DNA of 64,000 nt from Austwickia chelonae NBRC 105200 (GCF_000298175.1 NZ_BAGZ01000004.1:62001-126000); one strand, 5' to 3'; shown: positions 43,878 through 53,791, counted from the first letter of the stretch. The notes: a model not told the origin generated them from the sequence alone. Program-made: numbers and translations.

Positions 43878-46373
43878 ATGCAGCGCCGTGCCACCCGGTT
43901 CACCAACGTCCTCAATCTCATGGGCGCTTTCCTCGCCGCGTCAGTGGTCATGGGGTTCCTAGCCGCCGGCTTGGCGATCCCTCTGGTCGGCGGAGCCGGC
44001 GCCACGACCAAACTGGCCATCGGCACCTTCGAAGCACTGCCCAGCCAACTGACCACACCCGCCATCGCCCAGCAGACCCGCATCCTGGCCGCCGACGGCA
44101 CCGAGCTGGCCACCCTCTTCAACGAGAACCGCTCCGTGGTCCCCCTGTCCCAGGTCTCCCCGATGATGCACAAGGCACAGGTCGCCATCGAGGACGAACG
44201 TTTCTACGAGCACGGCGGCGTCGACGTCCGCGGACTCATGCGCGCCTTCGTCTCGACGATGCGCGGCGACAAACAGGGCGCCTCCACCATCACCCAGCAG
44301 TACGTACGGCAGTCCTTGATCACGAATGCGCTGCGCAATGACAACCACGACGCCGCGGCCGCCGCCGAGCAGCGCAACGGCGTCTCCGGCATCATCCGCA
44401 AGCTCAAAGAGGCGAAGTACGCCATCGAGATCGAGAAGAAGATGAGCAAGGAACAGATCCTCGAGGGGTATCTGAACCTGGTCTTCTACGGCGCGAACTC
44501 CTACGGCGTGGAGGCCGCCGCCCAGCGCTACTTCAGCATCCCGGCGAAAAACCTCACCCTGGCCCAGTCCGCGATGATCGCCGGAATGGCCCAGCAGCCC
44601 ACCGCGTACAACCCGCTGATCTACCCCCAGGCGGCCCTGAACCGCCGCAACGCCGTGCTGGACCGCATGGCCGCCGGGAACTTCGTCACCAAGGACGAGG
44701 CCGCCGAGGCCAAGGAGTCCCCGCTGGGGCTCAAGCCGCAGGACATCAAGACCTCCTGCGAATCGGCCGTCGACAAGTGGGTCTGCCTCTACGTGAAGTC
44801 CTGGTTGAAGAAGAATGTGCCCGCCCTGGGCGCCAACGAGGCCGAGCGGGAGAGCCGGCTGATGCACGGCGGGCTGACCATCCAGACCACCTTCGACATG
44901 AAACTCCTCAAGGAGAGCCGCCGCATCCTGACCGAATGGGTCCCGCCCAGCCAGGACAAGGAGGTCGGCAGCGCCTCCGCCGTCGTCGAACCGGGCACCG
45001 GGAAGGTGCTCGCCATCTCGCAGAGTTCGCAGCCCGGCAAGGAACTCATCTGGTCGGTCGACCATGAGTACGGCTCCTCCAGTGGCTTCCAGATCGGTTC
45101 GACCGCGAAGATGTACGCCGTCGTCGAAGCACTCAAGCAGGGAATGACCGCGAGCTCCTCGGTGAACTCCGCACCCAGCGGGACGGTGTACAACCAGGCC
45201 CGTTTCCGCGCCGCCGAGTGCAAGGCCATGGGTGGCCCCTGGCCGGTGCACAACGTGGAGGGTTCGGCCAGCGGAAATATGTCCATCCGGGCGGCGACCG
45301 TCGCCTCGGTGAACACCGCCTTCGCCGACCTGGCCACCAAGATCGGGGTGTGCAAGCAGAAGGCCACCATGAAGGACATGGGCCTGCACACCGGCAACGG
45401 CAAGCCCTACGGTGACTTCTCCCCCAGCATCATCCTGGGCGCGAACAATGCCTCCCCGCTGACGATGGCGGCCTCCTATGCCACCCTCGCCGCGAACGGC
45501 AAGTACTGCGAGCCCTACCCGGTCGAGTCGGTCACCCAGCACGACGGCAAGAAGCTCCCCCTGCGGATCGGTCAGTGCCGTGACTCCGGAGTGAGCGCCA
45601 AGGTCGCCCAGGACACCACCGACATCCTCAAGGGCGTCGTCTCCCCGAACAACCTCTCCGAGGGCCGGGATTCCGCCGCCAAGACCGGAACCTCCGACGG
45701 CAACGCCCAGACCTGGATGGTGGGTTACACCCCGCAGCGCTCCGCCGCGGTGTGGACCGGCCGTCCCAACAACAACAAGTCCATGCAGGGCATCCGCATC
45801 GGCAGCCGCTACTGGGGCAACCCGTACGGTGGCACGCTCTCGGGGCCCTCGTGGAAGAAGATCATGGACGCCGCCCACGTCGGACTTCCCAAAGCCCAGT
45901 TCAGCGGTTCGGCAGCCCATTCGAACAACCGGGTGGCGGTGCCCACCGTGACCGGGTCCTCCGAGGAGGACGCGAAGAAGACCCTCGAGGCAGCCGGCTT
46001 CAAGGTCACGGTCTCCTCCCAGAAGGAGACCACCACCGAGGTCGAACCGGGCACCGTGGCCCGCACCGATCCGCCGGCCGGCACCCAGATCAACAAGGGT
46101 GAGACGGTGAGCATCATCCTCGCCGCCGGCGGGGCACCGAAGCCGTCGGCCAGCGCCTCGGCCCGTCCGGGAGCGCCGGGAGCCCGTCCCGACGGCGCCG
46201 CCGGTGGCGGTGCGGCCGGTGGCGGTGCGGCCGGTGCCCCGGGCGCTCCTGGAGCTCCCGGAGGCGGCGGACGGGCCGGTATCGCCGGGGTTCCGCCCGG
46301 TGGCGCGGCCCCTGTGCCGGGGAGGCCGGCAGCTCCTGCGGCTCCGCCGCCCCCGCCGGTTCCGGTTCGCTGA
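43878..46373 (+). CDS. ponA2: Bifunctional class A penicillin-binding protein with PASTA domain (PonA2-like)
   Basis: 831 residues from ATG 43878. N-terminal membrane anchor, GT51 glycosyltransferase (VAIEDERFYEHGGVD, ASTITQQYVRQ), then transpeptidase with SxxK STAK at about residue 408, SVN motif and KTGTSDG. One PASTA domain follows (VPTVTGSSEEDAKKTLEAAG region, about 680-745), then a Gly/Ala/Pro-rich tail of about 85 residues. It builds and cross-links peptidoglycan outside the membrane. It matches Rv3682. Confidence 0.95.
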   Translation: MQRRATRFTNVLNLMGAFLAASVVMGFLAAGLAIPLVGGAGATTKLAIGTFEALPSQLTTPAIAQQTRILAADGTELATLFNENRSVVPLSQVSPMMHKAQVAIEDERFYEHGGVDVRGLMRAFVSTMRGDKQGASTITQQYVRQSLITNALRNDNHDAAAAAEQRNGVSGIIRKLKEAKYAIEIEKKMSKEQILEGYLNLVFYGANSYGVEAAAQRYFSIPAKNLTLAQSAMIAGMAQQPTAYNPLIYPQAALNRRNAVLDRMAAGNFVTKDEAAEAKESPLGLKPQDIKTSCESAVDKWVCLYVKSWLKKNVPALGANEAERESRLMHGGLTIQTTFDMKLLKESRRILTEWVPPSQDKEVGSASAVVEPGTGKVLAISQSSQPGKELIWSVDHEYGSSSGFQIGSTAKMYAVVEALKQGMTASSSVNSAPSGTVYNQARFRAAECKAMGGPWPVHNVEGSASGNMSIRAATVASVNTAFADLATKIGVCKQKATMKDMGLHTGNGKPYGDFSPSIILGANNASPLTMAASYATLAANGKYCEPYPVESVTQHDGKKLPLRIGQCRDSGVSAKVAQDTTDILKGVVSPNNLSEGRDSAAKTGTSDGNAQTWMVGYTPQRSAAVWTGRPNNNKSMQGIRIGSRYWGNPYGGTLSGPSWKKIMDAAHVGLPKAQFSGSAAHSNNRVAVPTVTGSSEEDAKKTLEAAGFKVTVSSQKETTTEVEPGTVARTDPPAGTQINKGETVSIILAAGGAPKPSASASARPGAPGARPDGAAGGGAAGGGAAGAPGAPGAPGGGGRAGIAGVPPGGAAPVPGRPAAPAAPPPPPVPVR

Positions 46374-46397
46374 CCGGGCGGAGAGTCCTTCATCACG

Positions 46398-46438
46398 CCG
46401 GTGGCCCTGACGGATATGTCGTCCGTCAGGGCCACCGG
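46398..46438 (+). terminator. Strong hairpin terminator after the PBP gene
   Basis: A 17-bp perfect stem: CCGGTGGCCCTGACGGA (46398-46414) with TCCGTCAGGGCCACCGG (46422-46438), loop 7 nt. It lies 25 bp after the PBP stop codon. There is no T tract, as is common in actinobacteria. Confidence 0.75.
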
Positions 46439-46503
46439 TATGTCGGCGACCGTAGGGCGGGCGGGTCACCTTGTTCCTGGCTTCTCTGGGAGGATATGAG
46501 GCG

Positions 46504-47433
46504 ATGAACACCTTGACGAAGACGGCCCTGTCCGTGGTGGGCGCAGGCGTCTCCTGCCTGGCCTATGCCTCACTCATCGAACGCAATGCCTTTGTGGTGC
46601 GCGAACGTTCGGCTCCGGTGCTTCCGCCCGGCGCCCGACCACTACGGATCCTCCAGGTGTCCGACATCCACCTGATGCCCGGGCAGCGCCGGAAGATCGC
46701 CTGGATCAAGGAACTGGCCCGACTACGCCCCGACATGGTGGTGAACACCGGCGACAACCTGTCCCATCCGCAGTCGGTCGAGCCGCTCCTGGAGGCGATG
46801 GCGCCCTTCCTCGACCTGCCCGGGGCCTTCGTCCTGGGGTCGAACGACTACTTCGCCCCGCGGCCGAAGAACCCGGCGATCTACCTGCGCCACCGATTGC
46901 GCATGCCCACCACCGCGCGGCTGCCCACCGACGAATTGGTCGCCGGGTTGCGTTCCCAGGGGTGGCTGGATCTCAACAATGTGCGCAGCCGGGTGGAGAT
47001 CGCCGGGCTCGACCTGGAGCTGATCGGGGTCGACGACCCGCACATCCAGCTCGACCGCTACGACCGGGTGGCCGGGCCGGCCGACCCGTCGGCCGATCTG
47101 ACCATCGGGGTGGTGCACGCCCCGTACCAGCGTGTTCTCAACGCGATGACCCGGGACGGCGCGGGGATGATCATCGCCGGGCACACCCACGGCGGGCAGA
47201 TCGCGATGCCTTTCCTGGGGGCATTGGTCACCAACTGCGATCTCGACCGTCGTCGGGCCAAGGGGATGTCGCGGTGGTGGCCCGGGGCGAACGGGGCGCC
47301 CGACCGTGAGGCCCCGGAGAGCGCCGCCTGGATGCACGTCTCCGCAGGTTTGGGCACATCTCCTTATGCGCCAGCAAGATTCGCCTGCCGACCTGAGGCG
47401 ACCCTGCTGACCTTGACTCCCCGCGACCGCTGA
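46504..47433 (+). CDS. Metallophosphoesterase (Rv3683-like)
   Basis: 309 residues from ATG 46504 with GGGAGG upstream. An N-terminal hydrophobic helix (about 7-24) probably anchors it outside the membrane. Calcineurin-like metal motifs: QVSDIHLMP, VVNTGDNLS, GSNDYF and AGHTHGGQI. Such proteins (YkuE-like) hydrolyse phosphodiesters or lipid-linked phosphates. It is next to the PBP gene as in mycobacteria, so a cell-wall lipid role is plausible. Confidence 0.9.
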   Translation: MNTLTKTALSVVGAGVSCLAYASLIERNAFVVRERSAPVLPPGARPLRILQVSDIHLMPGQRRKIAWIKELARLRPDMVVNTGDNLSHPQSVEPLLEAMAPFLDLPGAFVLGSNDYFAPRPKNPAIYLRHRLRMPTTARLPTDELVAGLRSQGWLDLNNVRSRVEIAGLDLELIGVDDPHIQLDRYDRVAGPADPSADLTIGVVHAPYQRVLNAMTRDGAGMIIAGHTHGGQIAMPFLGALVTNCDLDRRRAKGMSRWWPGANGAPDREAPESAAWMHVSAGLGTSPYAPARFACRPEATLLTLTPRDR

Positions 47434-47550
47434 GGAGCGATCTGGACGCCCGCTCATCCCCGATTCGGAAGATCAATGCCTGATCGGCTAACATGAGTCG
47501 TCGCCGGTTCCTCCTAGGGTCAACCTGGGTCAGCACCCGGCGACCAGCCA

Positions 47551-47630
<80 letters not shown>

Positions 47631-47710
47631 TTTTCCCAGGTCAAGTCGCTCTAACCGAGCAGTCACCCTCGGGCTCTGGACCGAAGTACAGCAGTAGCCA
47701 AGCGGCTCAT

Positions 47711-48250
47711 CAGTCCAACGCCTCCCCCAGCCGACGACGCGCATCCCTCGTGGCATTCGAGGATGCCTTGGCATAGACCTCCATCGTGACAGCAATTGGT
47801 ATGCCGCAGGACCCACATGATGGCTCGGGGGTGGACGTCGAAGTCGACCAAGAGCGTCGCGCGTGTACGCCGGGCGTCGTGGACATTCACGTTCCGCGCG
47901 CCCGGCCGCCGAACAGCGAGCGGTAAAGGCCCGGTTGAGCGAGCGGGAGTCGATCGGCGTTCCGTACTGTCCGGTGAACACGAGCGACGGGCCACGGGGC
48001 TTGCCCCGCCAGGCGATCCCGGCATCGCGGCGCTCCTCCTGCAGCAATCTCCGAGCCTCCAGCAGGCGGGCGACGATATCTGGGCAGAGACGAGTCCGAG
48101 ACTTCGATCTTGGTCTCGCACCAGAGCAGTTCGCAGTCCACCCGCTGCAGCTGCCGCTCGATCACCGGCCCCCGAGTCGAGGTCGATGGCCTCCCACGTC
48201 AGCCCGAGCATCTCGCCCTGCTGGCCACAGCCATCGCCTGCGCTCTCATC
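47711..48250 (-). pseudogene. Tyrosine-recombinase (phage integrase) remnant with frameshifts
   Basis: Reading the minus strand across frames gives the C-terminal half of an integrase: EMLGLTWEAIDLDSG, then shifted IERQLQRVDCELLWCETK, then SLVFTGQYGTPIDSRSLNRA, shifted NVHDARRTRATLLVDFDVHP, and finally VTMEVYAKASSNATRDARR. The last contains the catalytic Tyr region, ending at TGA 47711-47713. At least three frame changes break it and the N-terminal domain is missing. Its place right next to the tRNA attachment site is typical of an island integrase. Confidence 0.8.
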
Positions 48251-48461
48251 TCAGCTTCCCTCCTATCGGCTAGCTATCCCTCAGACGCTAAGGCAGCCGC
48301 CAACGTAGGCGTGGCATTTCTACGCTATGCGACCGCACCCAGTCATGCCTAGTGTTACGTCGAGCAGGCGTCGGATGTCGGGCCTCGTCATTCATGAAGC
48401 AGCCACCGCGTACTCCGCATCCAACAAAGTAATTTTCGCGCTAGCGACGGCCTAGCCATAC

Positions 48462-50003
48462 TCAGGATGGCAGCAACCCTAATGCGGGCCCCCACAAATC
48501 GTCTACCTTCTCAGGAAAAACATCGCACCACAAAGAAATGAAAGCTCGAGCCACAGTAGTTTCAGGCAGTAAGTCAAGATCCTCCCCCACTTGAGCGAAA
48601 ATCAAATGGGGATCCCTATTAGTATTACTCCTATTCATGATAGAGGCACGCACTTTCGACTGGAAATGGGTGTCGAGCATTAGTCTTTGCGTCAGCTTTC
48701 CCAGCAAGTTCATACCATCTTCTAAGTTATTAGAGATGTCAAAAAAGATTGCCGACTCCGGATGGAAATCACCCGGACCGAAAGTCAAATCCGCACCCAC
48801 CCTGTCGCCAAACGACACCTGTTTCGACTCGAAATTAGGCTGGACTCGCTTGTCGCCGTCGACAAGGGCAATAGCAGGAAAAGTTGATGTTGGATTCGCA
48901 TTATGGAAGCGCGTGTGCTCCTTAGCGGAATCCGCACCACCCACCTTATGAATTTCGATCGATTGCAGCCTCACACCCTTTCTAGAAACCAGACTCCGCA
49001 AAGTGACCTCCGCCAAGAGCTCATCGAAACTATCTTCGGTAAAGACCGCCGCTTCGCAGGAAACCTCACCTGTCAATGTCCGAAGTGCCTCCACATCAAG
49101 CTTCCCCTGCGTGATTTTCCCTCGATAGCAGGACCAAATCGCATCGCCAGGAAGTGGTTCAAGTGCCGCATTCGAATGCGTCGTAAAAATCACCTGACTT
49201 GACTTACGCTTAGCTACTTCAATCAAGTATTCTACAAGTCGTCTGACCGCAACGGGATGGAGTCCATTCTCAATCTCCTCTATCAACATAAGGCAATCGT
49301 TCGGTGCCGCCTCAATCTGGCCCACGATTCTAATAATACTCGCCTCCCCCGCGCCGAAATGGAACTCTGAGTACCCAAGGTCAGGCTTTCCCTCGTCGCG
49401 CATAGCAAAAATCTCGGCAATTCCAGAATTAGCACTCACAGTCAGATACTTATCCGCCGGCTTCCCCAGAATTTTCTGAACGGCATCGATTACTGGCTGC
49501 TCAAAGACTTTCTCACTGTCGCTCTGAAAATCTGCGCCAACAAATTTACGAAGATCCTTGCGCTCGCTTGCCGGCAAGGTTCTATTTATCCCAATAACCA
49601 CGACCGAACGCTTGAGTGCATCCCGATTCCATTTCGCCTTGAGATAGCTCGCCGTTCTATTTACCTGCGTACCGAGCTGAGATGACTGCCCCTGAGAGTC
49701 AAGAACAGAATATTCGATCTTCCAGTCACACATCGACTCGTCATATCGACCGCTTTTTGCAAAAAATCGCCGCGGGAGGACGTCTTTATAAATGAGGCCA
49801 GCCGCACCCAGGATTGTGGTCTTGCCTGCCCCATTGGGTCCGATGAGCGCAGTTACTGGGAAATCAAAACGAATGGACGCCTCAGTGAAGCTTCGTATCT
49901 TTACGAGTCGCATCGACTTAAGATATTTCGAATACTGCTCCTTACGCACCCGCTCAAGGAGCGCATTAATCGTGGACCCGCGTATTTCAGAACTACTGCT
50001 CAT
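48462..50003 (-). CDS. OLD-like AAA ATPase with C-terminal TOPRIM-like domain
   Basis: 513 residues from ATG 50003. Walker A LIGPNGAGKTTILGAAG near residue 54, ABC-like HFGAGEAS signature region, Walker B CLMLIEEIENGLHP, switch His in TTHSNAALEP. The C-terminal part has VFTEDSFDELLAEV and AIALVDGDKRV, the Glu and DxD residues of a TOPRIM nuclease. This is the layout of OLD-family (overcoming lysogenisation defect) nucleases, many of which act in phage defence. Codon use is AT-richer than the flanks, indicating transfer. No partner such as GajB/UvrD helicase is present, so a stand-alone class 1 OLD is the best guess. Confidence 0.78.
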   Translation of the reverse strand: MSSSSEIRGSTINALLERVRKEQYSKYLKSMRLVKIRSFTEASIRFDFPVTALIGPNGAGKTTILGAAGLIYKDVLPRRFFAKSGRYDESMCDWKIEYSVLDSQGQSSQLGTQVNRTASYLKAKWNRDALKRSVVVIGINRTLPASERKDLRKFVGADFQSDSEKVFEQPVIDAVQKILGKPADKYLTVSANSGIAEIFAMRDEGKPDLGYSEFHFGAGEASIIRIVGQIEAAPNDCLMLIEEIENGLHPVAVRRLVEYLIEVAKRKSSQVIFTTHSNAALEPLPGDAIWSCYRGKITQGKLDVEALRTLTGEVSCEAAVFTEDSFDELLAEVTLRSLVSRKGVRLQSIEIHKVGGADSAKEHTRFHNANPTSTFPAIALVDGDKRVQPNFESKQVSFGDRVGADLTFGPGDFHPESAIFFDISNNLEDGMNLLGKLTQRLMLDTHFQSKVRASIMNRSNTNRDPHLIFAQVGEDLDLLPETTVARAFISLWCDVFPEKVDDLWGPALGLLPS

Positions 50004-50383
50004 AGCCCACCCTCTCAGTCGTCTGTCCACACTCCACCCCTCCCACAGAGAGACATACGGCCCTCGCATCAGAGGATCCAGCCTGGAAATGCGCTGACAC
50101 CACCTCAAATATTCTCCCTTAACCGCTGGATAATTTCTCTCTTGCGACTCACAAACTTCAACTCGACGCGAAGCTCCGGTTCAACAGCTTCGCCAACCGT
50201 CGCCATCCGGGAGCAATACCCGTACGCCGAGGGCAGGACGCACGCTTCACGCTGCTGGATTCGCCTTCATCCTTCGCGTATCCCACCGCCGTGTAAGAGA
50301 TTCAAGTCACAGGCATCCACCGAGCGATCTGCGACACAGGGGCGGATCCTGGGAGAAATCTAGCTCAGATCTGGAGGAAACCA
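50004..50383. other. Intergenic region inside the island
   Basis: 380 bp between the divergent ATPase and lipoprotein genes. TGGAGGAAACC just before 50384 provides the lipoprotein ribosome binding site. No gene or strong repeat is seen. Confidence 0.4.
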
Positions 50384-51046
50384 ATGAGACTCGCTAAAGC
50401 AGCAGTGTTTCTCGTCGTTGTCCTGCTTACCGGGTGCGGAAACGTGACTTCCAGCCCTGCGCCCACCAGCGCCACTTCCACAACCACCCCGAAGGCCGCG
50501 ACCCGTCGCCTGACTCAACAAGAGCTCGAAGCTACTCTTCTAGCGATCAAAGATCTCCCAAGCGGCTGGAGTCGAGAGACTAAGACGAACAGCACCACCA
50601 CATCCTCCACCAACAAGCCAGGTCTCTGCGGAGCCGTTCCTCAATCAACCACATCGAAGGAGAAGGCGGACCGGTCATTCATGCGAGGAGGTGGCCTCAC
50701 CGTCAACTACGCCAACGTCCAGATCGCCCAGTTTGAGTCGCCAGAAGCTGCGAAGTCCGCATGGGATCCCGCCGTGCGACCCATCGCTGACTGCACGTCA
50801 TGGACCGACGATCAAGGCACCAATTGGACCGTCGCAGAAATGTCTGCTCCCAAACTCGGCGACGACAGCATGGGAGTCCGTATGCAGCAGAAGAGCGGGA
50901 CTGCCATCGTCTACCTTTCCCGGACAGGACCAGCGATCGTCATGGTCACCGGGGCGGGGCTGACGGATGTCCCCACCGCCGAGTTGGAGATGCTTTTAAA
51001 GGCACAGGTCACCAGCTACCAGGCTTCCCTCGCTAAGCAGCAATAG
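50384..51046 (+). CDS. Lipoprotein of unknown function (PknH-sensor-like)
   Basis: 220 residues. Signal peptide ends in the lipobox LLTGC, so Cys18 is the likely lipidated residue. A Ser/Thr/Pro-rich spacer is followed by a domain beginning LTQQELEATLLAIKDLPSGW with two further Cys (PGLCGAV and ADCTSW). Its size and disulfide-capable cysteines recall the extracellular sensor domain of PknH-type proteins, which is a weak resemblance. It is a surface protein within the island. Confidence 0.72.
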   Translation: MRLAKAAVFLVVVLLTGCGNVTSSPAPTSATSTTTPKAATRRLTQQELEATLLAIKDLPSGWSRETKTNSTTTSSTNKPGLCGAVPQSTTSKEKADRSFMRGGGLTVNYANVQIAQFESPEAAKSAWDPAVRPIADCTSWTDDQGTNWTVAEMSAPKLGDDSMGVRMQQKSGTAIVYLSRTGPAIVMVTGAGLTDVPTAELEMLLKAQVTSYQASLAKQQ

Positions 51047-51862
51047 TCAGGTTCGCCGACGGAGCCCGCCGTTGAGCATTCGCAACGCCCGCGGGCCACA
51101 TGTACAACGGCGGCTCCTTCGTCGCTCCGCGATGGCCTGCAGCCGCCCTTAACACAGCCACTTCGCTGCGCTCTCGTGCTCCACAATGAGTCGGCGGTTC
51201 GTTCTCTCCACCCCTCCACGCGAGCGCCCGGCGCACAGTGCAGAAGCAGAGCCCCCGTCATGGACACATGAAGATCCATGCTGACCAGCAGAGTCAAGAA
51301 CGGAGAGGCCGTAGGTTCAAATCCTGACACCCCGACCACTACTTGAAGCAGAGAACGACAAGGTCCTTGACTCCACCGGGGCGAAGCGCCTTTTCGTTGC
51401 CCTCCGCCCATACCTTCCGTCCGTCCTTTGGATCATCCCTCCCGGCAGCCCCGCGCCGACCCCACGCGCCCGGTGGCGCACCGCGCCCAGGCCGCAGCCC
51501 TACTGCGCCTCTGTATTCACCATTCACTTCCGTAAATAGCCAGGCCAAAGCTTTCATAAGCAGAGTTCACCCATTCTTGCCAGGCCGGTTGCCCCCACAT
51601 CATCGGAGCTCCCCGACCGAAATAATTCACGACATTTAAACCAAAGTGCGCAGATCAACATCCCCGATCTCTTGCAGGAAAAACCCAGCCCCCCTCCTTA
51701 GAGTGCCGATCAGCAGAGGGACATCCCGCTATCCCACAACCAAGATCACCGTCTTTATTTCAACAAGATTTCCCGATCAGAAGATCTGTGATACAAAGAG
51801 CCCGGCATCTCGGGGGGACTGTCCGGAATGCCCTTATCAACAAGGTGAGGAGCTTTGAACGA
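51047..51862. other. Island right end and AT-richer intergenic region
   Basis: 815 bp holding the right att repeat (51300-51341) and then a mixed AT-richer stretch. I see no convincing gene; short frames lack start signals and coding bias. An AGGTGAGGAG ribosome binding site lies at about 51843-51852. Confidence 0.45.
51300..51341 (+). repeat. attR-like direct repeat (tRNA-Pro 3' fragment)
   Basis: A 42-bp copy of the tRNA-Pro 3' end with four mismatches; the 5' half of a tRNA is absent. This marks the right edge of the integrated element. The T-arm is kept as TAGG-TTCAAAT-CCTG. Confidence 0.78.
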
Positions 51863-53746
51863 ATGGTCCATATGGGGAGACGTTCCTTCATCGTCATGTC
51901 CGGTGCGGCCGCCCTGGGGATAGGGCTAGGTGCCAGCACCAGCCACGCAGCAGAAGAAAAAAGTAAAGAAACAAAGATCTACGAGGACGCCTCCAACAAA
52001 CGAGGCATCCCGGTGACCGTCCTCGCCGCCTTCGCCCACTGCCAGAGCCGCTGGCAGGACCACGGCGGACGCCCCAGCGTCGGCAACGGCTTCGGACCGA
52101 TGCACCTGATCGACGCCGCCGAACGCCAACGCGGACTCGAACGGGCAGGTAAGCACATCGCCGCCTTCGAGGACACCCTGGAGAATGCCACCAAGATCAG
52201 CGGGATCCCCGCCGACAAGATCCGGAACGACGCCGCCTCGAACGTCGAAGCAGGCGCCGCACTCCTGGCCCACCTCCAGAAGAAGGGCGGCCACCCCGTC
52301 GGCGCCGACACCAAACCCGAAGCCTGGTACCTCGCCGTCGCCAGAGCCAGCGGAATGTCGACGATCGAAGCCCAGAGCACCTTCGCCGACCGCGTCATGA
52401 AGACCGTCGCCTCAGGGCAAAAAGAAAAAATGGCAGACGGCCGCTACCTCGTGCTGGAGAAGAGCGAGGTCGGCTCCGTGGAAGCCCAGAAAGAAGTCCT
52501 GCTCCAATCACGAGTCGACGAAAAACCCGCACCCCCACCTGCGGAAAAGAAAAAAGTCGAGATCATCCCCTCGCCCTACGAAAAATATGGCGAATCCGAG
52601 AAAGACTACGGAAACCACGACCGGGCATTCCGCCCCAAAGCGCCGGCCATCAACTACATCATCATCCATGACACCGAATGCTCATGGGATGTCGCGATCA
52701 AGATGGTCAAGGACCCGAAGTTCGTCTCCTGGAACTACACCATCCGCTCGAACGACGGCCACGTCGCCCAACACCTCAAACACCAGGACATCGGCTGGCA
52801 CTGCGGCAGCTGGTGGTTCAACATGCACTCCATCGGCATCGAACACGAAGGCCACGCCGCCCGCGGACACCGCTGGTACACCGAACCGATGTACGCCTCC
52901 TCCGCAGAACTCGTGAAGAACCTCTGCGAAGAACTCAAGGTCCCGATGGACCGCTCACACATCATCGGCCACGACCAGATCCCCGGTGAGAAGACCGAAC
53001 AGATCCCCAAGATGCACTGGGACCCGGGCCCCTTCTGGGACTGGGAGCACTTCTTCGAACTCCTCGGCGCACCCCTGAGCCAAGGCACCAGCACCGACCC
53101 GATCAAGGCCGGCGACGTCATCCGGATCCTCCCCGGGTTCAAGGGCAACGCCCAACCCCTCACCGCCTGCGGGAAGGACGGCCCCTGCGAAGCCGGGAAC
53201 ACCAACTTCGTCCCGCTGCACACCAAACCGTCCACCAGCTCCGAACTCGTCCGCGACCCCGGGCTCCGCCCCAAAGGCGACCCCACCACCACCCAGGTCT
53301 CCGACATCGGCGCACGCGCCATCGCCGGAACCGAATTCGTCGTCGCCAAGGTCGAGAAGGACTGGACCGCCATCTGGTACCTGGGCACCCTCGGCTGGTT
53401 CCACAACCCGCCGTCCGCCCCCAAGGCCCGCAAGGTCACCGAGAAACGCACCATCGCGACCACCACCGCCAAGACCAAGATCTACGGACGAGCCGTCCCC
53501 GAGAAAGCCGCCTACAAGGACGCCTCCCGGTACCAGGAGATCAACTCCCTGGTCTACAAGGTCGAAGCCGGTCAGAAATATGTCGTCGGCGACCTGAACC
53601 CGCCCACCGCGTACTACTGGTCGAAGTCCTTCTCGATGGACACCCCGAACGACCACGTCCTGATCACCGGGAAGGACCGCTACGCCCTGGTCTCCTTCGG
53701 GCACCGGCTGGCCTTCATGAAACACACCGAGGTCACCCTGGGCTGA
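51863..53746 (+). CDS. Secreted N-acetylmuramoyl-L-alanine amidase, multidomain
   Basis: 627 residues from ATG 51863 (AGGTGAGGAG upstream; ATG 51872 also possible). Signal MGRRSFIVMSGAAALGIGLG carries an RR pair, possibly Tat. A lysozyme/SLT-like domain (LAAFAHCQSRWQDHGGRP, FGPMHL) is followed by an Amidase_2 domain. That domain has zinc ligands in YIIIHDTEC, MHSIGIEHEGH and HWDPGPFWDW. Two SH3-like repeats end the protein. It would cleave the MurNAc-L-Ala bond in peptidoglycan outside the cell, for cell separation or lysis of competitors. Confidence 0.85.
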   Translation: MVHMGRRSFIVMSGAAALGIGLGASTSHAAEEKSKETKIYEDASNKRGIPVTVLAAFAHCQSRWQDHGGRPSVGNGFGPMHLIDAAERQRGLERAGKHIAAFEDTLENATKISGIPADKIRNDAASNVEAGAALLAHLQKKGGHPVGADTKPEAWYLAVARASGMSTIEAQSTFADRVMKTVASGQKEKMADGRYLVLEKSEVGSVEAQKEVLLQSRVDEKPAPPPAEKKKVEIIPSPYEKYGESEKDYGNHDRAFRPKAPAINYIIIHDTECSWDVAIKMVKDPKFVSWNYTIRSNDGHVAQHLKHQDIGWHCGSWWFNMHSIGIEHEGHAARGHRWYTEPMYASSAELVKNLCEELKVPMDRSHIIGHDQIPGEKTEQIPKMHWDPGPFWDWEHFFELLGAPLSQGTSTDPIKAGDVIRILPGFKGNAQPLTACGKDGPCEAGNTNFVPLHTKPSTSSELVRDPGLRPKGDPTTTQVSDIGARAIAGTEFVVAKVEKDWTAIWYLGTLGWFHNPPSAPKARKVTEKRTIATTTAKTKIYGRAVPEKAAYKDASRYQEINSLVYKVEAGQKYVVGDLNPPTAYYWSKSFSMDTPNDHVLITGKDRYALVSFGHRLAFMKHTEVTLG

Positions 53747-53756
53747 CCACTCCCCC

Positions 53757-53789
53757 TTGACGTCCGGGCCGGCTCCTCCCGGGCGTCAA
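53757..53789. terminator. Hairpin after the amidase gene
   Basis: TTGACGTCCGGG (53757-53768) pairs with CCCGGGCGTCAA (53778-53789), with one G-U wobble. It is the first of two hairpins between convergent genes. Confidence 0.6.
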
Positions 53790-53791
53790 GG

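Noticed and set aside
51300-51341. A second tRNA-Pro gene
   Set aside because: Only the 3' half is present, with no acceptor 5' strand or D-arm; it is an att remnant.
51343-51639. A 98-residue frame right of the att site
   Set aside because: Low-complexity Pro/Ser-rich composition without start signals; probably non-coding.
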